A stretch of 64,000 nt of DNA from Cryphonectria parasitica EP155 (lineage: Eukaryota > Ascomycota > Sordariomycetes > Diaporthales > Cryphonectriaceae), in contig NW_024468913.1 in the NCBI RefSeq assembly GCF_011745365.1, positions 1,240,001-1,304,000 on the forward strand. Reading direction: 5' to 3'. Shown here in pieces: positions 46,093 to 56,823 of this stretch. The notes below the pieces were generated by a model. It was not told the origin of the DNA. It worked only from the letters and a program-made list of their open reading frames with translations, and made no database searches. Within the stretch, counting starts at the first letter, position 1, and every line of letters begins with the position of its first letter. Made by a program: the position numbers and the translations under genes.

Positions 46093-46881
46093 ACAGCGTG
46101 CCTTGAGATAGATTAATTAAAGAACTATCTTCCCTTCTACCATTTGTACAGCCCCTAGAAAGCCTTCTACATATTTTTTCTTCTTTTTCAGAATCACTGG
46201 AGACAGTGTTATAGAGAGATCCATGGTGATCACCAATTGGAGCTGTTGTTCTCACAACTAGCGATCATATTTGCAACAACCTGTCTATATGACTTCCATA
46301 AAGTATGGATGAGAATATCAGAGTCCGCGTCTCACAAGCGCCACGCGTACTTGCAATTTTGTTATGAGAAATGTATCGGCTCTCGAATCTTAGAGAATCC
46401 GAACTGACAATTGACACAAGCTGATCAAAGTGGGAGGACCGGAAAGGCTGTCGCTAGTCTTGTTTTCTCTTTCTCTCTCTGCTCCCTTGATACTTTTTTA
46501 TTTGCTCTTTGCATTACGTCGAGAGCCTGGTTTCATCTCCCTCAGTTTCCCTGAATGACACATCGTCTTGAGTTTGACGTCCTCGTGTCGCTTTACAAAA
46601 TCAAAATCTCATACTACAAAGCAAAAATAAGCACATCCATGTCTGCTAAGAGAAATTGAAAACGAGGATGAAAAAGTCAAATGCAATTGTACAGCAAGGT
46701 GATCCAAAAGCTATAAAAGTCGCAGCGTTCCACTCACACACCGTATCGTGAAAGGGTTTGCTTGAGGTATTCCATATATAGATGCAAAGCCTGGCAAAAG
46801 CTCCGGTGCCCCAGACGGCCAAAAGCCATCAACTTGCATTTAGCGAGGAAGTTGGAAGGGCTAAAATATTCATAATTTTCA

Positions 46882-47454
46882 TCAAGACTTAAAATAGTAA
46901 CGGAAGACCCAGCTGTAGACCCTGATGAGAAAACGGACAGTGGTCAACAAAAGCGTAGGCTCTACGTGTGAGGCCAAGACGACTAAGGGGTCTTGATCGT
47001 TGGGCGTCTTACACCAGACGCAATTACTCGATACTTTGTGGGTAACAAAGCTGTGAACCATCGAGGCCAGCTCCAAGATGCCATTCATCGAGACATAATT
47101 TTGGTCCCAGCGGACGGCATCATGTGATGTAAGATGTAATGCTGTTTAGGCATGAGGATACTCACGACAATCGTGTTTACAGAAGCGCGGAATGATAAAC
47201 TTGAACTTGGCGGCTGATGTTAATATCAGATATTGCAAAATCATTATAGTGACCATCCCAGGGAGCACACCAGCCAGGAGTGATTTTTTCAGGACTGTTG
47301 GTACAAGCTGCGGCAGATTGTTCCAGCCGATGCGCTTCTGCATTAGATATTCTTTGGTGCCGATCAAGCTGAACCCGAAGTTGCTATGCATGGCAGTGTT
47401 TTGATAAGACCCAAGACTGAACTGAGGGCAGGGGGTGAAACCAAATCTTTGCAC
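46882..47454 (-). pseudogene. Possible broken gene fragment with one in-frame stop
   Basis: On the minus strand one frame stays open for about 190 codons except for a single TAA at about 47146-47148. The left part has a hydrophobic stretch (SLLAGVLPGMVTIMILQYLIL) and the right part continues WDQNYVSMNGILEL to YYFKS-stop. A donor-like GTGAGT precedes the stop, but the next AG is only 24 bases away, too short for a usual fungal intron. A CAA-to-TAA change of the RIP type would explain the stop. No family is recognised, and chance openness cannot be excluded. Confidence 0.22.
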
Positions 47455-48637
47455 TTATCGATCGGGCTCATGTAAGGTTTTGTCCAAGGCTATAGGCTCT
47501 GTCTTGAGTAAATACATCTTCCTGTTTGTTGCCAGGCTCTCAGCTCTTCTTGCATTTCCAAGTACTCAACCAAGTGCGGGAGCCTTCACGACACTACCTC
47601 AACGCAATTAATCACGAAGCCGTATAGCAAACAAGCATTCAATTTCACCTACTTTATTACGCGACGCAGGGAATATCTCGCGCGCTAGGGATTATGGCGT
47701 TAGGAGGTGAAGTTCTGTCTATGATGAAAAATAAGGAGTTCCTCGTCTAACTTCATAATATTGTTTACGAGACTCACCTCAGCAGTAAATTATCGGTGGA
47801 TATTGTTTGCAATGTGAAACAGGGAGGCTTCTCTCGTTGCGCCTGCAAGAATTAACTAGTACCTGAAAGAAGAAAGAAAAAAAGGTAATTTATGTATTAG
47901 TATGGATCATCCGTTCGAGCTCGGTAAAGCAGCTAACGCTGGTGAGTGCAAAACCTCTTGTGCGATGTTTATTGGCCTTGACTAAATTATACCTTCTCCT
48001 TTCGGTAGCTATTTATAACTGCTAACATCCCATTGATTACGAGTGAAAACTCCGCATTTGACATATCGAGCAATAAATACATAGACAGACGGAACCCGAT
48101 CGGAATGTGCAACGCGCATACTATCACGCAAGACGGAGGTGCTATCACGCCAGAGCCCTCCTGAACTGGATCGAATCCACATTTCCGGCAAGGTGGATTG
48201 CTCAAGCTGCCCAGACCTAAAGGCCAGGCCGTCCTCAATTTTCTGTTGAGTGAGAAAACAGACCGGGAGTTCGCAGCAGAGGGAAAAAAGACTTTTTGTC
48301 AAAACATTGGGGCGCGTGTTACCTATCGATTAATTACTTACATGCAGTTTATAGATTTGCGGAGCACGTCCCTGTGGCTTTCGATCACTCCAGCGAATCA
48401 TCGTCGTCAACTATCGGCCCGTCCTTCCTGATCGGAGCGCCTACTCGTTTTACTCGTCGTTATCTGTGATTTCGTAGCCCAGCCTGTGAAACAGGAAGTC
48501 TCTGTCTGTACTCCAGCCGAACATACCAACGACCCTGATAGCGATACCGGAACATTGTCCTGGTGTCTGTGTGTGTGTTACGAGAACCGGACCGTGTTCA
48601 TAAACAAAATCGTCGACCCCTCAAAGCCCGTCAACTC

Positions 48638-48643
48638 AGATAA
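48638..48643 (+). promoter_or_regulatory. Possible GATA-factor site upstream of aminotransferase
   Basis: AGATAA 195-200 bases before the aminotransferase ATG, with a reverse-orientation TTATCT near 48460 and further TGATAG/CGATAC copies near 48535-48545. Same caveat as for the permease sites. Confidence 0.22.
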
Positions 48644-48837
48644 TTATATTGGGTATCCTTGTTTCTGGGCAACGATTCTACTCGACTCGGCCCCAAGCAT
48701 ACGATTGACCAGAGACTGCTGTATCAGTCTGCGCATACCATCTTTGTCCACACATACAGAAAATCCGCACAACAACGAAAACTCATTGAAGGAATAACTC
48801 CAGGCCGTCGAATCAAGAGAAGTGGACCTCAATCACC

Positions 48838-50211
48838 ATGGGCAGTGTCACCCCCACCAACATCGAGGACCTCGATGCCCTCACCTACCAGCTGGACCGC
48901 ACCAATGTGTTCCACTCATGGAGCGCCCAGGCCTCGCTCAACCCTCTCACTCTGGCCGGCGCCTCGGGCTGCGAGGTATGGGACCACAGCGGCAAGCGCT
49001 ACCTGGACTTCTCCAGCCAGCTGATCAACACCAACATCGGCCACACCCACCCCAAAGTCGTGGCCGCCATCAAGAAGCAGGCCGACATTCTCCCCACCGT
49101 AGCCCCTGCACACGCCAACCTGGCCCGCGGCAGAGCGGCCGAGCTCATTCTCAAGCACGCCAACGCCTTCTCCTCCTCCGGCGCCAGGTCCTTTGATAAG
49201 GTCTTCTTCACCAACGGCGGCGCGGACGCGAACGAGAATGCCATCCGCATGGCCAGGCTGACCACAGGGCGGGACACGGTGCTCTCGGCATACCGGAGCT
49301 ACCACGGCTCGACTGGCTCAGCCATCGTGGCCACGGGTGACTTTAGGCGTGTGGAGAACCAGTATGCGCGCGGCCACACGCATTTCTTTGGCCCCTTTCC
49401 CTACAGGTCCGAGTTCTGGTCGAGCTCACCCGAGGAGGAGACGGAGAGGGCCCTGCACCACCTTCGCAGGGTGATCGAGTGCGAGGGTCCGGCATCCATT
49501 GCAGCCATCATCCTGGAGACGATCCCCGGCACGGCGGGCGTGATTGTGCCGCCTTCTGGGTGGCTCGCGGGCGTGCGAAGGCTGTGTGATGAGTTTGGGG
49601 CTGTTCTCATCTGTGACGAGGTCATGGCTGGCTTTGGGCGCACCGGAGACTGGTTTGCGTGGCAGAATCAAGAGGTGAACCCAGAGCGGGTGAGGCCTGA
49701 CCTCATCAGCTTTGCCAAGGGCGTGAATGGGGGTTATGTTCCTGCGGGCGGCGTCATCCTGTCGGAAGCCATCTCTCGGGCGTTTGACCAGAGGTTCTAC
49801 CCGGGCGGGCTCACGTACTCGGGCCACCCGCTCGCCATGGCCGCCATTGTCGCAACGCTGGAGGCGTACGAGGAGGACCGCATCCTGGAACACGCAACAG
49901 ACATCGGCAGAGATGTGCTGGGGCCCGGGCTGCGGAAGCTGGGCGAGAAGCATCGGATCGTGGGAGAAGTGCGAGGGCTGGGTGTGTTTTGGGCGCTGGA
50001 CCTGGTCTCGGATCCTGCAACCAAGAAACCCGTGGCGCCCAGTGTCGTCGGCAAGGTCAAGAACGAGTGTGTGAAGCGAGGCTTGTTGCCGTTTGTGGTC
50101 GACAACAGACTGCACGTCACGCCGCCGTGTGTCGTCACCAAGGACGAGGTCGAGAGAGCACTGGGCATTTACGACGAGGTCCTGACGGCGGTGGAGGCTG
50201 AGTTGTTGTAA
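48838..50211 (+). CDS. Class III PLP-dependent aminotransferase
   Basis: A single exon encodes 457 residues of the ornithine/omega-aminotransferase family (fold type I). Visible motifs are the N-terminal LDFSSQLINTNIGHTHP, the cofactor-binding FFTNGGADANENAIRMAR, the aspartate block LICDEVMAGFGRTGDWFA and the Schiff-base lysine in SFAKGVNGGYVPAGGV, followed by YSGHPLAMAA. These enzymes move an amino group from an omega-amino acid or amine (beta-alanine, GABA, taurine) to pyruvate or 2-oxoglutarate. The sequence alone does not choose among them. No targeting peptide is seen, so it is probably cytosolic. It is transcribed away from the permease across a 3.8 kb gap and convergently with the glycosyltransferase, 216 bases apart. 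Confidence 0.92.
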   Translation: MGSVTPTNIEDLDALTYQLDRTNVFHSWSAQASLNPLTLAGASGCEVWDHSGKRYLDFSSQLINTNIGHTHPKVVAAIKKQADILPTVAPAHANLARGRAAELILKHANAFSSSGARSFDKVFFTNGGADANENAIRMARLTTGRDTVLSAYRSYHGSTGSAIVATGDFRRVENQYARGHTHFFGPFPYRSEFWSSSPEEETERALHHLRRVIECEGPASIAAIILETIPGTAGVIVPPSGWLAGVRRLCDEFGAVLICDEVMAGFGRTGDWFAWQNQEVNPERVRPDLISFAKGVNGGYVPAGGVILSEAISRAFDQRFYPGGLTYSGHPLAMAAIVATLEAYEEDRILEHATDIGRDVLGPGLRKLGEKHRIVGEVRGLGVFWALDLVSDPATKKPVAPSVVGKVKNECVKRGLLPFVVDNRLHVTPPCVVTKDEVERALGIYDEVLTAVEAELL

Positions 50212-50427
50212 ATGTTGGGCGAGGCACGCTCCTGGCCCTGACTGTTTTTGTAGATAGCTTCAGCCAGGCCCAGCTTGGCTGGCCTTCTCCTAAGGTATTG
50301 AAAAATTGGTGTATTGACAAGGCCCTCGTTCGGGAATTAATATTATGAGATGCGCTTTCCTTTTCTTTTGTTTCTCCTTGCCCTCCTTTCCGTCTGTCCT
50401 TTTCCCTTTTCCTTCTTCAATTTTCTT

Positions 50428-51822
50428 CTACACCAGCGCCTTCAGCACGGCGTTCTCGATACGCCCGAAGCAATCTAAGTCTATGGCCTCCTGTCTAAGT
50501 ACTCTCACCCGTTCTGTGTACTTTGCCTCACGCAACACGTCCTCCAAGCTCGATCTCAGGTCTTGAATACTGGGGCTGGACGTCCCCAGACCTACACCAA
50601 TCCCAGAGTACCGCACTCTGCGGATATTCTCAGGCTTATCCTGCCCCTCGCCAGCCACCACCATCGGCACGCCGTGGGCAATGCCGTGCGTGATGGCGCC
50701 GTAGCCACCGTTGTGCACCCAGACCCGAGCATGCGGCAGGATGGCGTCGTAGTGCAGATAGTCAGTGACACGCGCATTGGTCGGCATGTCGAATCCCGCC
50801 GGCAGACCTGCCCCTTTGCGGCCCATGATGGCCGCCACCAACACATCCTCGCGGCCTCGCATCGCCTCCATGGTCGGGATGATGAGGTCGTACGGGTTGG
50901 TCTCGACGGTGCCCTGCGCCACCACCACGACCTTCTTCGTCCTCTCGTCCGTGGTGGTCGTCACTTCGTCCCACCAGGAGGGCAGGTTGGGGTAGCCGCC
51001 TGGAGGGGGGCTTGCGAGCGGTAGAAACCCTACGAATTGGAACTGTGGCGGCCAGTCGCTGCGCGGGTACTCGAAGCTGGGGACCCCAACCTGGAGGATG
51101 GCAGAGTGGCAGGTGTAGTTGGTGCCATCCAGGACGGGCCCATCTGGGAAGCTCGTGGCGCCCGACGCAGCTAGCTTCGTGTCCAGGAGCCTCTTCAGCG
51201 GGGCCGTCAGCTCTGCCCAGTAGTCCCAGCACCGTGCGTTCCGGGCACGGCCCTCAGGTGTCTGGCTGAAGGGCAGAGGGTGGTCGAACGGTGGGAGGTC
51301 GATGCTGCGTAGGGCTGGAGGCGTGACGGAGAGACACAGCGTTGTGGGTGGTCTTTTGACGCCATCCGGCAGTGGAGCCCCAAAGTAGAGAGGTAAGATG
51401 CCATGGAAGAAGGCCTCGCTGATGATGAGCACAGGGAGGTCAGGGTGTTTCTCGTGTATGCCAGCCAGGGCGTCCTTGACGCATTCCCATTGTGTTGCTA
51501 GGGGCTCGAGGCAGTGCTTCTCGAGGTCGACCAGGGCCCGCTCGTACCAAGCCAGCGAGTGAAACCCGGGCACGGGAGGCGCTGGACTGTCAGGAGAGTA
51601 GTACAGCAGATCGTCGACATCAGCGTCTCCCTTGAGAGGCACGAAGTGGACTCCAGCGGCCGAGATGCGGGCGCGGTGGGTCGTTGGGCCGACAAAGGAC
51701 ACCGGCCATCCTCGGCGGCCGAGTTCCGAGGCCACGCGCAGTGTGGGCGTGATGTGCCCTGTCAAGGGCTGACAGAGGAAGAGGATGTGGGCCTTGGGTC
51801 TCTCCTTGCCAGAGCCTGGCAT
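50428..51822 (-). CDS. Family 1 glycosyltransferase (UDP-glucosyltransferase-like)
   Basis: A single exon of 464 residues from the ATG at 51822. The N-terminal acceptor domain begins HILFLCQPLTGHITPTLRVA. The C-terminal donor domain has VVVVAQGT, then WVHNGGYGAITHGIAHGVP and VAGEGQDKPENIRRV, the UGT/MGT nucleotide-sugar signature. Such enzymes attach a sugar to small hydrophobic acceptors, including secondary metabolites, sterols and xenobiotics; both donor and acceptor are unknown here. The frame is open for another 79 codons upstream to an ATG at 52059, which would add a poly-leucine segment encoded by a CTC-type repeat. I prefer the inner start because the fold begins about 10 residues later. 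It is convergent with the aminotransferase. Confidence 0.88.
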   Translation of the reverse strand: MPGSGKERPKAHILFLCQPLTGHITPTLRVASELGRRGWPVSFVGPTTHRARISAAGVHFVPLKGDADVDDLLYYSPDSPAPPVPGFHSLAWYERALVDLEKHCLEPLATQWECVKDALAGIHEKHPDLPVLIISEAFFHGILPLYFGAPLPDGVKRPPTTLCLSVTPPALRSIDLPPFDHPLPFSQTPEGRARNARCWDYWAELTAPLKRLLDTKLAASGATSFPDGPVLDGTNYTCHSAILQVGVPSFEYPRSDWPPQFQFVGFLPLASPPPGGYPNLPSWWDEVTTTTDERTKKVVVVAQGTVETNPYDLIIPTMEAMRGREDVLVAAIMGRKGAGLPAGFDMPTNARVTDYLHYDAILPHARVWVHNGGYGAITHGIAHGVPMVVAGEGQDKPENIRRVRYSGIGVGLGTSSPSIQDLRSSLEDVLREAKYTERVRVLRQEAIDLDCFGRIENAVLKALV

Positions 51823-53379
51823 CTTCAGCGAGACGTGAAATACTGGTAGGAGGAGGAAGAGGAGGAGGAGGAGGAGGAGGAGGAGGGGGAGGGGGAGGGA
51901 GGGGTGGTAGTAATTAGTGTGTGAGCTCCGCAGTAAGTGGTTGGTTATTAGGTAGTTGATCCACGGCAGACAACGGACCGTGTTGAACAATTGTGCGCAG
52001 GTTTTTTTGTGCCTGATCAAGTTCCAGCAGGCAACGTTTAATGAATGTTTACTGTACATACAGGGGGTTCATCATGGCCCTAAACTCTATTCTGTTTTTT
52101 TACTGCCAGTCTGCCGCGTCGAAGATCTGCACTTGCCGTGTAGTCATTACTAATTGAACCAAGCCACGTCTCTTGCCATAACTTCAGGACCAAAGGGAAA
52201 GAAAAAGCAAAGAGACCCCCCCTAAAACCCCCCCCAAAACATTTTACTGTAAGAGACAAAATGAGATCACGACTGATGAGATATACGAAAGAAGGTATAA
52301 TTATGTCTCAAAAATGGACTTAACTGTATTGGAAACTCGATAACAAAATAAAACAAGTCACGAACAGATACCCAATATTGGCTGGGACAATCACTTACTA
52401 GGCATCAAGACTTGACATGTGTACATTCTTACGCTGTTGATACAACTATCCAAGTACTCAGATCACCCGGAGATGATAGCACAGCATGACATATCACTAT
52501 GTGAATGTTTTCAACGTACCAAAACAAAGATAGATAAGATAAGAAGCAGAAGGAACCGCCCCCCCAAGGGGGGTGGACTGGGTGCTTAATTAATATCAAT
52601 ATATCAATATGCGGAGTCGACCTTCCGTGGCTCCGTGCCAAGGTCATCAACACATAGTATAATCCAGAGCCTCACGACACCAGGAGGCTGTGATTACGGT
52701 ATTTTGGGGAAGTAGGATCTTCTCTGGTAAAATCAAGTCCTGTTGGGCAGCACTTTGGACTCATATTTTGAGTTTTTTTTTTTTTTTTTTCGCCAACCAT
52801 AGCGATCGTTTGTATGTATATGTGTATCATGAATAGGACTTCGTTTATCACCATCGAAGAGCTCGACTCTCGGCATTCTGGTGGCCGACCTACCTACGCA
52901 CCTGAAACAATCTATATCAGCATGGCCGACTACTAAATGATCAGCTAATCAGACAGCGTCTTTCATAAAGGTCAATCTACTTGGCAATATCAAAAACTCT
53001 ACCGTGACCTCTTAGTCTCGCAGTTATAGCTCTATTTATGCTAGCTCGGTCCGACGGAGATGCTTGCAACAGCCGGGGAACCGGTGCTTATGTTTCGCAG
53101 AATGGAATGGCTCTATCCTCTCCCTAAGATTCTTCGTCAACCTAGAGTGGTCAGAGAAGGGACCCAGATGCTCCGAGATAGTGTACCAAGAAACGCATGC
53201 CCAGAGACCAGGTAGCAATACTTGAGTAGCAATATAAGTTGAGCGCTGGAACGCTGCCTTCAGGGTGCTTTGACGTTCTCTTCACCATCTTCCTGCTCAA
53301 ACGCAACATATGAGGATTGAACAGAGTCTGAGAACTCAAGCAAAATTTGATAGTCTCGCTTGCGTATTCGACATTCAAC
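51823..53379. other. Intergenic with AGG repeat, A/T-rich
   Basis: Upstream of the glycosyltransferase and of the AA9 gene (divergent). Carries the AGG repeat next to 51847, a T-run at 52773-52790 and a C-run at 52559. No gene supported. Confidence 0.5.
51847..51903. repeat. (AGG)n repeat in glycosyltransferase leader
   Basis: An imperfect AGG/GGGA repeat just upstream of the glycosyltransferase ATG. On the coding strand it reads CTC and, in frame with the gene, would encode a run of leucines. Confidence 0.8.
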
Positions 53380-54468
53380 ATGAGACTTTCTCTTGCTATC
53401 GCAGCAGTTGCTGCATGTGCTGAAGCTCACTGTGAGCAGAAGACTCATCACATTAATTACAGAAAGCTCGTCATCCCGACTTCGTGGCTATGTAACTGAC
53501 GCTCGCTGCAGATGTTTTGCCATCCATAAACACCGGTGTATGTCGGATCCCCAACAATGGCACTATGGAAAAGAGAAGATAGTATATCAAAACTTTGCGT
53601 GTCATTCACTGATGAATGTGCTCAGGCTGACTGGGCCAACGTTCGCAAAACCACCAACTACCAAAGCAATGGCCCTGTTACGGACGTCACGTCTTCCCAA
53701 ATGACATGCTATCAACTTGCCCCTGGCAACGAAGGCGCCACGACAGTAGATATCCAAGCGGGCTCATCTGTAGCCTACAACGTCAAAACCAGTATTACTC
53801 ACCCTGGGTCGTTCAGCGCGTGGCTGGCCAAGGTTCCAGCTGGGGAGACGGCCGCAACCTACGATGGGTCTGGGGCGAACTGGTTCAAAATCTACCAAGA
53901 CCATCCCACCTTCAGCGCAAGCGGGCCTACATGGCCTTCGCAGGGTGAGTTGTTAACATTGCTACCTCGCCAGATTGTAACACGCAAGAGACTGGGGTGC
54001 TCACTTTTCTTTTCTCTTCCTCACTGACGCTCTGAGAATGTATAGGTCTTACCGCGGTGAACATCCCAATTCCTTCCTGCGTCGAAAATGGCGAGTACCT
54101 GCTTCGTGCCGAACACATTGCTCTCCACAGCGCGAGCTCTGTAGGGGGCGCACAGTTCTATCTGAGTTGTGCCCAGGTCTCAATCTCGGGCGGATCTGGA
54201 ACTGCTCAGCCAGAGCTCGTCTCGATTCCGGGAGTCTACAAAGCAACAGATCCTGGAATTTTGATCAACATCGTATGTTCATTTTTGTCTAGTAGACACT
54301 CTCTGATACATATTCCCCCTGTCCTCTTCCCATGAGGTATCCTGCCTGTAGTGCACCAAAATTTCTCGTAGTCAAGGCTTAGCAGACAGCAGCTGACCAG
54401 CAAACCCGCAGTACTACCCCGTTTTGACCAACTACACTGCTCCTGGTCCGGCTGCTCTCCAATGCTGA
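53380..54468 (+). CDS. AA9 lytic polysaccharide monooxygenase
   Basis: Five exons: 53380-53431, 53512-53537 (26 nt), 53626-53944, 54046-54272 and 54412-54468. Introns are 80, 88, 101 and 139 bp, giving 226 residues. Signal peptide residues 1-16 (AIAAVAACAEA) leave His17 as the mature N-terminus, the copper-brace histidine. The second brace histidine is His85 in ITHPGSFSAWLAKVP. The later EHIALHSA and AQFYLSCAQ supply the outer His/Gln and axial Tyr. AA9 enzymes are secreted, bind one copper and break cellulose or hemicellulose chains oxidatively using peroxide or oxygen and a reductant. No carbohydrate-binding module follows; the chain ends ALQC. Every splice keeps the frame and rebuilds family sequence (NTG-ADWANVRKTTNYQ). 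Confidence 0.92.
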
Positions 54469-54849
54469 GCTGCTGTTATGGCGCCAGGTAGCACACTGGT
54501 CCCAGGAAATCTTGTTGCAGATGGCAAGGGCCTAGTTGAACACACGACAGCCCCCCTGGTCATGTGTTCTTTTTCATGTATTGTACCCAGCTCACAAAGA
54601 TGGATTTCATCATCTCCAAGATTATCACAGATAAAATGAACAGTCATTCGTGTATTCACTCACTGTGGTGTTGACTCAGCTTTGGGCTGCTCATTTTATA
54701 GGGATGAGAGGGGTCAGAGGTCAGAAAACCTGCTATGGGCGTGTGGATGTTGTGCACTTGACATCCGATAATCAACTGTCCAGGTTGGCCATCATGATTT
54801 AAATTCATCAAAATGTATTTTCCCCATGATCAAGGAGCTTCTGAAGGCC
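54469..54849. other. Convergent 3' spacer
   Basis: Between the 3' ends of the AA9 and adenylyltransferase genes. Nothing besides presumed UTRs. Confidence 0.5.
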
Positions 54850-56070
54850 TCATTGACTAGCTATAGCCTCTGCAATCTGGCGTCGTATTGCTGTGCTGCT
54901 GATCTTGGACGAGAAGTCTTGAGTGGATGGAGGGGCGTCAGAGACCTCCCCAGCATCAAGGACGTCTACCTCGAAAACCTCGAGATCTTTCCACCCACGT
55001 TTGGCCCTCTCATTGTTGACTGCCTGTCCACCAGACCTCGTCTCTGCAGACACCACCAGGGAGTCAAGATCCTCCTGCGTTATGGTCGGACCAAAGGGGT
55101 CTTGTATTCTTACACACTGGATTGTGATCGTTCCATCTCGTAATGTAGACACAAAGTCGCCATCTTTTTCTTCGACCTTTGGAGCCGCTACTCTCGCCCA
55201 GCCTTCGGAAGACAACTCCAATATGGAAGATAGGAACTGAATGACATTTCGAGCTCTATCATCCCAGGGTTCCAGCACTTCAGCATCTTTCTTCTTCTTG
55301 AGGAGCTCATCACCTGTTATACCGATCACATAGGTACAGGTGTTGGCTGAGCCCTTCTCGGGTACATCCAGCAAGTAAGCGCCAGCCGTCAAGAGGAGCT
55401 TGTGTCCAGGGTGGAGGTGGTCGAATGTGCCGCCCAGGCACACAGTCTTATAAGACTTGGTCTCTGGAGAAGAGGGAGGCGCTGGCTCTTCTGTGGACTG
55501 TACCTTGAGAGCGATTCCACCTTTGACGGTAATGAGCTGTTCCTGCAGCAGCTTCTGCTGTCCTTCGGCCAGTTTCAGGTAAAGTGAGTGCAGTTCATGG
55601 GCGGCTTCGCTGTCGGTGCTGAATATGTATCTCCACGGGTGGTATGCAGACACAAACGTGGCTAGATCCACAATGGAGGTGTTGTTGGGCTCGATAGCAG
55701 CGCGATAGCCTTGCCCGTATCGCCGTCTTTTCTCATGGTCGATGAGAACTACCCTTGCATCGACAGATCCCGGACCAGCGTTCATATACGACGGTATACT
55801 CAGCTCGGCGCACACAACTGCAATGATGGTGTATAGACCAGCAAGCATATGTTGTGTTTCTGGCCAGGATATTGTCTTGTGTCGTAGACCTGAACCTCTC
55901 AGCACGGGGTATGCTACCGCAACAACGAGGGTCTGTGATCTGGACGCATCCTTTAATTTGGCGAGGGCAGCCGTGAGTGCCGGTTTGTAAGCCGCGCTCA
56001 GAGATGGCCGGCTTGCTGGTTCTGGAGGGGCGGCGAGGAGCAGAAGTGAGGGAAGGTCGTCTCGGGTCAT
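54850..56070 (-). CDS. CAB4: Pantetheine-phosphate adenylyltransferase (CoA pathway)
   Basis: A single exon of 406 residues starting at the only upstream in-frame ATG (56070). The C-terminal half carries the nucleotidyltransferase motif GGTFDHLHPGHK (about residue 213) and GITGDELLKKKK, then ends with SSTAIRRQIAEA, which contributes the ISSTxIR nucleotide loop. This matches the monofunctional eukaryotic PPAT of fungi (yeast CAB4), which joins ATP to 4'-phosphopantetheine to make dephospho-CoA. The N-terminal 200 residues are a fungal extension without catalytic motif. No dephospho-CoA kinase domain follows, unlike the animal bifunctional enzyme. Confidence 0.92.
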   Translation of the reverse strand: MTRDDLPSLLLLAAPPEPASRPSLSAAYKPALTAALAKLKDASRSQTLVVAVAYPVLRGSGLRHKTISWPETQHMLAGLYTIIAVVCAELSIPSYMNAGPGSVDARVVLIDHEKRRRYGQGYRAAIEPNNTSIVDLATFVSAYHPWRYIFSTDSEAAHELHSLYLKLAEGQQKLLQEQLITVKGGIALKVQSTEEPAPPSSPETKSYKTVCLGGTFDHLHPGHKLLLTAGAYLLDVPEKGSANTCTYVIGITGDELLKKKKDAEVLEPWDDRARNVIQFLSSILELSSEGWARVAAPKVEEKDGDFVSTLRDGTITIQCVRIQDPFGPTITQEDLDSLVVSAETRSGGQAVNNERAKRGWKDLEVFEVDVLDAGEVSDAPPSTQDFSSKISSTAIRRQIAEAIASQ

Positions 56071-56823
56071 GTTGCGTACTGGATCCGTGACTGTGTCGTC
56101 GGCTTGAGGGTAGGTGAGGTGTATTGTGCAAATGAGATGTGAGGGTTGTCGAGCCGAGGCAGATGATTGAAGCAGGGGCAAGGAATAAATCGTATGAGAG
56201 GCGGGGCACTCTCGAAGGAACACTACCGACACTTTGGCGGACTGGGCTGTTTCCTATTCTTGACTTCAAATGACCTTGCTCAGAACAGTGACCATCGCGA
56301 AGAAAACAGAATTCACACCAATGTGTGCGTAGAGAGGCTCAAAAGAAATTATACGTAGCAATAATATAACTAAAGGTGCTGTCGTCATAAAAATGAAGAG
56401 TCTGAACAGAGGGTAGAAAGGAAGAGACGAAGGTTGGCCTTGTGACGTGACCTTGGGGATGAGGGCCGATTCCCCGCTGAGCAGTCTGAGTGAGAACCTG
56501 CCAGTGAGTAATCTCGTTTACAGCAGCATCTCAGTACAGTAACACAAAGCACGCCAGCCAAGATCTGATACGCTGTTCACTCGCGCGGCTCACTGGCGCC
56601 AGTTTGGGCTGGTGGTCTAAGCACTGTGGGATAACACAGCCCACGTCGAATTAATTAATGCTACATGCCTCACGAACTCAAACAAGAAAAAAAGAGTTCT
56701 GTCTCATGCAATACGCTTCCTTGCCTGCACCCATCTTTTTCCTGTTTTCTCTGATAAGATTTATCGATCCTGACCGGGATTTCATCCTCCTGTTCCATCA
56801 GAAACGAAAAGAGCCCAAGAGGC
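56071..56823. other. Divergent promoter region
   Basis: About 750 bases between the divergent CAB4-like and WD40 genes. No gene seen. Confidence 0.5.

Larger units (their letters stand above)
44994..48837. other. Divergent 3.8 kb region, partly A/T-rich
   Basis: Lies between the divergent permease and aminotransferase genes. GATA-type sites occur near both ends. It contains a perfect 10-bp inverted repeat at 46058-46092 and an interrupted minus-strand open frame at 46882-47454. No confident gene is present. The 47.5-48.4 kb part is A/T-rich. Confidence 0.5.

Noticed and set aside
48160..48200. GGATCGAATCC-like tRNA B-box
   Set aside because: Flanking bases do not form a T-stem and no A-box or acceptor stem lies at the right distance on either strand.
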